A DNA stretch of 10,578 bases from a bacterium (GTDB taxonomy: Bacteria > Chloroflexota > Chloroflexia > Thermomicrobiales > UBA6265). The position numbers and the translations under genes were made by a program. Location: NCBI GenBank assembly GCA_029977305.1, contig JAPOLF010000057.1, positions 1 through 10,578 of the forward strand. Reading direction: 5' to 3'. Below, in pieces: positions 6,908 to 10,578 of the stretch (within the stretch, counting starts at the first letter, position 1; the number at the start of each line of letters is the position of its first letter). A model generated the notes under the pieces. That model searched no databases. It worked only from the letters and a program-made list of their open reading frames with translations, and was not told where the DNA came from.

Positions 6908-6914
6908 GACAAGT
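6899..6914. promoter_or_regulatory. Operator 2 for the GntR regulator
   Basis: ACTTGTCTAGACAAGT is a perfect 16-base palindrome sharing its central 14 bases with operator 1. It contains the predicted -35 element. I saw no third copy of GTCTAGAC in the window. Confidence 0.8.
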
Positions 6915-6917
6915 AAG

Positions 6918-6943
6918 AAGCGTCGGTCCACGGACCGACGCTT
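6918..6943 (-). terminator. Strong hairpin separating the 50-codon gene from the phosphonate promoter
   Basis: AAGCGTCGGTCC pairs perfectly with GGACCGACGCTT across two bases (practically 11 pairs with a four-base loop). On the minus strand it is followed by CTTACTTGTCT, which is moderately T-rich, and it lies 31 bases after the stop of the 50-codon gene. On the plus strand no T-run follows. It probably ends leftward transcription just before the operon promoter. Confidence 0.65.
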
Positions 6944-6974
6944 GCTCATGGAATGGCTTGTGGCGTGCGCGGGG

Positions 6975-7127
6975 CTAGCGGCGACCGGAGCGTGACGGAC
7001 GAACCGGCACGGGCACCGGAACCGGCCGCGCCGGTCGTGTCAGCGGGCCAATCACCTGCTCGAGGAGATCGCGCAGTCGGTCAACGATGCGCTGGGCCTG
7101 AAGGTGGAAACGTGTTGGCTGCTCCAC
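6975..7127 (-). CDS. Small 50-residue basic protein with a helical head and a Pro-Val tail
   Basis: This short gene starts at GTG 7127, with AAGGA (7135-7139) 7 bases upstream, and ends at TAG 6975. Residues 8-26 (HLQAQRIVDRLRDLLEQVI) would form one amphipathic helix. The rest is GPLTRPARPVPVPVPVRPSR, a Pro-Val-Arg-rich extended tail that ends SGRR. The product is strongly basic. A good ribosome binding site, helix-like heptad spacing and the terminator hairpin 31 bases after the stop support it as a real gene. I do not recognise a family. The tail suggests binding to nucleic acid, membrane or a protein partner, but this is a guess. A TATTCT near 7200 could be its -10, without a convincing -35. 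Confidence 0.6.
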   Translation of the reverse strand: MEQPTRFHLQAQRIVDRLRDLLEQVIGPLTRPARPVPVPVPVRPSRSGRR

Positions 7128-7260
7128 TGCGACGTCCTTCGTTCGTCACCCGAGTCATCTGCCTTCAGAACGCGGATTCGTGCTCACCGGTTCCAAGAGA
7201 AGAATACCCGACCGCGGGCGTAACGGAAACCGGCCAATGGTCATTCTCGCAACACAACGG

Positions 7261-7293
7261 CGAAGCCGGCGGGTGCACCACCCTCCGGCTTCG
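7261..7293 (-). terminator. Stem-loop after the superoxide dismutase gene
   Basis: CGAAGCCGG (7261-7269) pairs with CCGGCTTCG (7285-7293). After one mismatch, GGGTG pairs with CACCC around a three-base loop, so the stem totals 14 pairs. It begins 24 bases after the stop codon. The minus-strand tail (CCGTTGTGTTG) is only partly T-rich, so termination may be incomplete or factor-assisted. Confidence 0.55.
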
Positions 7294-7317
7294 TTCCTGA
7301 GTCTCTGCTGAGTTGGG

Positions 7318-7941
7318 TTACTTGGCCTTGGCGTAGCGATCGGCAACGGCCTTCCAGTTCACGGTGTTCCACCACTCGGTCAGGTAGTCCGGGCGGCGGT
7401 TCTGGTACTTGAGGTAGTAGGCGTGCTCCCAGACGTCGACCCCGAGGATCGGCTTGCCGACGACCTCAGCGACACCCACCATCAGCGGGTTGTCCTGATT
7501 GGGGGTGGAGGTGATGGCGAGCTTGCCATCCGCACCGACGATCACCCACGCCCAGCCGGAGCCGAAGCGGCCGACGCCTGCCTTGTTCACGGCCTCCTTC
7601 ATGGCATCGAAGGAGCCGAACGCGGCATCGATCGCCGCTGCGAGCTCACCAGTCGGGGCACCGCCGCCGCCCGGGCCCATGATCTCCCAGAACATGGTGT
7701 GGTTCCAGTGACCACCGCCGTTGTTCCGAACCGGTCCGCGCTTGTCGGCGGGAAGGGCGTTGATGTCGGTGATGAGCGCCTCGAGGGTCTTGCCGTCGAG
7801 GTCGGTGTCCTTGATCGCCGCGTTGAGGTTGTTCACGTAGGCGGCGTGGTGCTTGTCGTGGTGGATGGTCATGGTCTGGCTGTCGATCGACGGTTCGAGA
7901 GCCGTGACGTCATACGGCAGCGCCGGAAGTTCGAAAGGCAT
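7318..7941 (-). CDS. sodA: Superoxide dismutase, iron/manganese family, manganese-type
   Basis: 207 residues, the usual length. It disproportionates superoxide to oxygen and peroxide in the cytosol; no signal peptide is present. The four metal ligands are clear: His27 (TIHHDKHHAAYV), His81 (GGGHWNHTMFW), Asp169 and His173 (GVDVWEHAYYLKY). The second-sphere pattern is manganese-like: glycine in GGGHWNH rather than glutamine, and a glutamine in STPNQDNPL. Metal preference by motif is not absolute, so a cambialistic enzyme is possible. ATG 7941 has AAGGAG 6 bases upstream, a strong site. The gene stands alone, 126 bases after the kinase gene and followed by a stem-loop. It has no evident link to the phosphonate operon, although an FAD oxidase there would release peroxide. 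Confidence 0.97.
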   Translation of the reverse strand: MPFELPALPYDVTALEPSIDSQTMTIHHDKHHAAYVNNLNAAIKDTDLDGKTLEALITDINALPADKRGPVRNNGGGHWNHTMFWEIMGPGGGGAPTGELAAAIDAAFGSFDAMKEAVNKAGVGRFGSGWAWVIVGADGKLAITSTPNQDNPLMVGVAEVVGKPILGVDVWEHAYYLKYQNRRPDYLTEWWNTVNWKAVADRYAKAK

Positions 7942-7997
7942 CGGATGCTCCTTGGTGATGGTGTGGGCAGGCCCGCGCCCGCCTCATTCGGACACGG

Positions 7998-8018
7998 GAA
8001 CCGTAACAGAACCGTCAA
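7998..8018 (-). promoter_or_regulatory. Direct repeat and possible promoter region before the superoxide dismutase gene
   Basis: GAACCGT occurs at 7998-8004 and 8009-8015, exactly 11 bases apart (one helical turn), which is the spacing of a regulator contacting one face. On the minus strand TTGACG (8018-8013) overlaps the second copy and could be a -35, but no good -10 follows at 16-18 bases. The rest of the 126-base gap shows nothing else I can name. Confidence 0.25.
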
Positions 8019-8067
8019 CCGGTGGGTATGACGAAGGCAACGATCGGGACCCATCGGGGGATCAACC

Positions 8068-9072
8068 CTAGCAATCAGGCTCGGTCGCGAAGACGGAGGG
8101 ACTGGGCATGGTGTGCCGGATCTGATCTCGCACCTGCTCCCCGCGACCCGGGTGCTCGCCGTCGAAGGCCAGCAGGAGCGCCCCGGCTGCCGGTTCCAGC
8201 GTGCTGTGGATCGGGACGATCCCCGGGAACGCCGCCTGGATCTTGCCCAGCATCATCGGGTGCTCCCGCAGGAGGGGTCGCCGGAACACCCCGCCACAGA
8301 GCACCAGCGGGAAGGACTCCGGGCCGAGACCCACACGGTGCGCCGCCGCGACAGCATGGGCACCGATCATCTCGGCGCAGGAAGCGACGATCCCGGTGGC
8401 GACGGCGTCCCCATGCTCGGCGGCGGTGAGCACGATCGGTGCGAGGCGGGCGTAATCGCACAGGACCCATCGGCGCTTGCCGCGTGCCGTGAGCAGATGG
8501 AGGAGATCCTCGGCCGAGGAGGTCCCGGTGCGTTCGAGGACCATCGGCGTGAGCGCGGTGGCAGGACCGACATCGAGATGTTCACGGAAGATTGCGTCGA
8601 TTGCCGCTTCGCCAAGCCCGGCACCACCGCAGGCTGTCGGCCAGTTGCTCGAGTGCCAGACCCGGTCTTCCGGCGAACGAGCGGCGATCGCCATCCCCGA
8701 TCCTGCGACGAGCACCACGCCGAAACCAGTGGGCGATCCGGCCCGGAGCGCGCCGATGGCATCATTCACCACGACGAGGTGGCGACCAAACCCCCGCGCC
8801 CGGAAGGCGGAGTCGAGGAGCAGGAAGTCCTCCGGCCAGTCCGCCCCGGCGAGTCCGAAGGCTGCCGAGGAGAGGTCGGAGCGCTTGGCCCCTGCTGCTG
8901 CCAAAGCGGCATCCACCGCAAGCGCAACCTCGTCGATCGCATCTTCTTCGGTGTCGGCGGCATAGATGTCGCTGCCGCTGGTGCGCCCGAACCCGATGAC
9001 GTGGCCAGCCTCGTCGGCGACCAATGCCACGGTCTTGGTATTGCCGCCGTCAACGCCCAGATAGAGAGCCAT
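8068..9072 (-). CDS. Sugar kinase of the BadF/BcrA ATPase family (N-acetylglucosamine-kinase-like)
   Basis: 334 residues from ATG 9072; GAGG lies 6 bases upstream, so this start is preferred over the TTG directly before it. The ASKHA nucleotide-binding fold is shown by the phosphate-1 loop LGVDGGNTKT (residues 5-14), a second loop near the middle (VLVAGSGMAIAA) and the adenosine-side motif LCGGVFRRPLL. A central GGAGLGEAAIDAIFRE resembles the segment conserved in bacterial and eukaryotic GlcNAc kinases. It should phosphorylate a sugar or sugar derivative with ATP in the cytosol. The gene follows the GH4 gene by 23 bases, so the two are probably co-transcribed, and the kinase may make the 6-phosphosugar that the GH4 enzyme cleaves. 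The substrate cannot be read from sequence. The iron-sulfur cysteines of true BadF dehydratase activators are not evident. Confidence 0.87.
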   Translation of the reverse strand: MALYLGVDGGNTKTVALVADEAGHVIGFGRTSGSDIYAADTEEDAIDEVALAVDAALAAAGAKRSDLSSAAFGLAGADWPEDFLLLDSAFRARGFGRHLVVVNDAIGALRAGSPTGFGVVLVAGSGMAIAARSPEDRVWHSSNWPTACGGAGLGEAAIDAIFREHLDVGPATALTPMVLERTGTSSAEDLLHLLTARGKRRWVLCDYARLAPIVLTAAEHGDAVATGIVASCAEMIGAHAVAAAHRVGLGPESFPLVLCGGVFRRPLLREHPMMLGKIQAAFPGIVPIHSTLEPAAGALLLAFDGEHPGRGEQVRDQIRHTMPSPSVFATEPDC

Positions 9073-9095
9073 CAATAACCTCGTGCGTCGGTTGG

Positions 9096-10394
9096 CTAGG
9101 TGAGCAATCGCTCTGGGAGGTACTGCCGATGCGCAGCCGCGAGTTCGTCATAGACGGCGATCGCGGTCGGCAGATCGCTGCAGAGCGGGTTGCTGACGAG
9201 CGCGGTGATCGCGTCTTTCCGGCTGCCGTGCCATGCGGCGGCTGCGGCGAGCACTTGGTAGTTGGCAAGCGCACCGACGATCCCGCGCGCCGGCACCGGC
9301 AGGCGCCCAAGCGAGAGCGGGGCGATGCCGTTGCGATCGACGAAGCCCACCGTCTCGACGACCACCTCGTCGGGCAGATCGGGGATCACGCCGCGGTTCG
9401 GCACATTGACCGGCATGGTTACCTTGCGGTCGTTGTAGATGGCATCCATGCAGTCGATGGCAAGTTCGAGTTCGTCGATGCCCCCGCGCGAGCGTAAGGG
9501 ATCGAGTTCTGGGCAGGGACGCTCCGCCTGTTCCTCGTAGTGGCGCCAGTAGTCGGGCACCATCGCCATGATGTCCTGCGATCGGGTCGTTGCCTTGGCC
9601 TGCTCCTCGGCGAGGACCTCGCGGTGGAGGAGGTAGTACATCAGGTACTCGTTCGGGATCGTCCCGAGTTCCACGGCGAGACGCATCATTCGGCGGACAA
9701 TCGCTTTGATGGAAAGATCTTGCTCCACGCGTGGGAGCGCCTTGGCGAGCAGGGGGATGAACGGTTCGCCGTTCCATCTGGCCCGGACCGACCACGAGCA
9801 GTGATTGAGGCCGATGGAGGCGACGTCGAGCAACGCCGGGTCCAGTCCGGCGGCGTGCGCGAGTTCCTCTGGGCCGTAGATCGGACCTTCGCAGAGGGAA
9901 ACCAGCGGAACATCGGTGTACTGCGTCACCGCCTGCGCGACGAGGTTCACCGGGTTGGTGTAATTGAAGATCCGTGCGCGCGGCGCGACGGCCTGCACAT
10001 CCTCGACGATCCCCTTCATGATGGTGATCGAGCGGAGCGCCATGAAGAACCCGCCCGCGCCCTGCGTTTCCTGACCGATCACCCCATGTTTCTTCGGGAT
10101 CGATTCGTCGAGGTGGCGTGCTTCGAAGCCGCCGGGACGGAACGAGGTAAGCACCGCGTCGCAATCGGTGAGGCCATTACGCCGGTCGGTGGTCGCCGAG
10201 AATCGCAGGTCGACTCCGCGACAGGCGGCCATCTTCTCGGCGATTCGCATCACGAGGGCGAGGCGATCGGGGTTGAGATCGATCAGCACGATCTCGGATC
10301 CGGCGAAGCGATCGCCCTGCTTGATGATCGAGGCCACGGTGCCGGCGGCTCGAGTGCTGCCGCCGCCGATGTAGGCGAGTTTGATGCGAGCCAT
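9096..10394 (-). CDS. Glycoside hydrolase family 4, 6-phospho-beta-glucosidase type
   Basis: 432 residues from ATG 10394, with GGAG 8 bases upstream; the open frame extends 44 codons further but those residues are His/Arg-rich noise overlapping the previous gene. GH4 enzymes cleave phospho-glycosides by an NAD+- and Mn2+-dependent redox-elimination mechanism. The NAD fold is seen as YIGGGSTR (8-15) with LIDLNPDR ending strand two. The metal ligands are Cys168 (VSLCEGP) and His198 (IGLNHCSW), matching Cys/His in BglT-like enzymes. FRPGGFEARHLDE and KKHGVIGQETQGAGGFF are the conserved segment around the phosphate- and base-binding residues, and NYTNPVN and IPNEYLMYYLL are further family marks. 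The GLNHxxW form points to the 6-phospho-beta-glucosidase group rather than alpha-glucosidases. It lies between a 14-base and a 23-base gap in a three-gene string. Exact aglycone is unknown. Confidence 0.92.
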   Translation of the reverse strand: MARIKLAYIGGGSTRAAGTVASIIKQGDRFAGSEIVLIDLNPDRLALVMRIAEKMAACRGVDLRFSATTDRRNGLTDCDAVLTSFRPGGFEARHLDESIPKKHGVIGQETQGAGGFFMALRSITIMKGIVEDVQAVAPRARIFNYTNPVNLVAQAVTQYTDVPLVSLCEGPIYGPEELAHAAGLDPALLDVASIGLNHCSWSVRARWNGEPFIPLLAKALPRVEQDLSIKAIVRRMMRLAVELGTIPNEYLMYYLLHREVLAEEQAKATTRSQDIMAMVPDYWRHYEEQAERPCPELDPLRSRGGIDELELAIDCMDAIYNDRKVTMPVNVPNRGVIPDLPDEVVVETVGFVDRNGIAPLSLGRLPVPARGIVGALANYQVLAAAAAWHGSRKDAITALVSNPLCSDLPTAIAVYDELAAAHRQYLPERLLT

Positions 10395-10408
10395 GGTGGG
10401 TACTCCGC

Positions 10409-10578
10409 TTACTGAGGTTGGGCGCTGGCGAACTCGAGGGTGCCGACACCCTCGATGCCGATGGCCGGAGGATCGATGCTGAGGCTGGTGATCGTGAGCC
10501 CGGCGAATGCCTCGATGCCGAACCACGCACGGAGATGATCCTGCGGCCGGTTGTAGCCCTTCACCAACGGCGTGACCC
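10409..10578 (-). CDS. C-terminal end of an unrecognised protein (partial at right edge)
   Basis: A minus-strand frame is open from the window edge to TAA 10409-10411, giving 55 residues that begin VTPLVKGYNRPQDHLRAWFG and end GTLEFASAQPQ. Codon use is like the neighbours, and the stop lies only 14 bases before the GH4 start, so it is probably the upstream gene of the same operon. The last 30 residues alternate hydrophobic and polar positions (LTITSLSIDPPAIGIEGVGTLEF), suggesting a closing beta-sheet domain. I do not recognise the family. Sugar-related function is guessed from position only. Confidence 0.6.
   Translation of the reverse strand, partial: VTPLVKGYNRPQDHLRAWFGIEAFAGLTITSLSIDPPAIGIEGVGTLEFASAQPQ

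Noticed and set aside
6838..6912. Longer regulator start at TTG 6912
   Set aside because: It would place both operators and the promoter inside the coding region; GTG 6837 with GGGAG upstream fits the family's N-terminus.
6953..7300. Plus-strand open frames between the regulator and the dismutase, including one reading NHLLEEIAQSVNDALG
   Set aside because: The protein-like run is the reverse reading of the 50-codon minus-strand gene, which has a proper start and ribosome binding site; the plus frames have none.
6944..7317. tRNA or riboswitch in the gap before the dismutase gene
   Set aside because: GGTTCCAAG near 7190 recalled a T-loop, but no acceptor or anticodon stems could be built, and no known riboswitch core was seen.
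10395..10526. 44-codon N-terminal extension of the GH4 gene
   Set aside because: The residues are His/Arg-rich and overlap the preceding gene; ATG 10394 begins exactly at the conserved NAD-binding strand and has GGAG upstream.
1..10578. CRISPR arrays, insertion sequences, integrase sites or a defence system
   Set aside because: I saw no regularly spaced repeats, transposase motifs, terminal inverted repeats or defence-type domains; gene content is metabolic throughout.

Overview
The window is G+C-rich bacterial DNA. Apart from one uncertain partial frame at the left edge, every gene I can support is read from the minus strand, so biology runs right to left. The many long open frames on the plus strand are antisense shadows. 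I cannot place the organism firmly. The gene types (GH4 plus BadF-type kinase, Mn-type superoxide dismutase, PhnW/PhnA/PhnY phosphonate catabolism) and codon use would fit a Chloroflexota (Thermomicrobia-like) or actinobacterial genome; this is inference only.

Right end (about 8068-10578): the tail of a probable carbohydrate operon. It holds the last 55 codons of an unrecognised protein, a glycoside hydrolase family 4 enzyme (6-phospho-beta-glucosidase type) and a BadF/BcrA-type sugar kinase. The three are separated by only 14 and 23 bases. Next, with its own strong ribosome binding site, comes an iron/manganese superoxide dismutase (7318-7941) followed by a stem-loop. A 50-codon gene (6975-7127, GTG start with a good ribosome binding site) follows and ends in a strong hairpin at 6918-6943.

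Centre and left (133-6914): a compact phosphonate-catabolism operon of about 6.8 kb. Its promoter sits between and over two copies of the palindrome CTTGTCTAGACAAG, the style of operator used by GntR/HutC-type regulators. The first gene is such a regulator (GTG start 6837), so autoregulation is likely. In order follow: a 73-residue unknown protein whose start overlaps the regulator stop (TGATG); a PhnW transaminase carrying an N-terminal remnant of a PhnX-like HAD phosphatase; PhnA phosphonoacetate hydrolase; PhnY phosphonoacetaldehyde dehydrogenase (ATGA overlap with phnA); a SnoaL-like protein; and an FAD-dependent oxidase of the kind found in phosphonate clusters. PhnW, PhnY and PhnA together convert 2-aminoethylphosphonate to phosphonoacetaldehyde, then phosphonoacetate, then acetate plus phosphate. 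The FAD oxidase probably feeds amino- or N-methylamino-phosphonates that PhnW cannot use into the same aldehyde. No phosphonate transporter and no intact PhnX are in the window.

The least ordinary points are the broken HAD domain fused to PhnW, whose homology runs upstream of the first ATG to an in-frame TAA; the unknown 73-residue gene in the same frame just before that TAA; the SnoaL-like and FAD oxidase pair appended to PhnW-PhnA-PhnY; and a perfect 16-base palindrome (1754-1769) in front of that pair.
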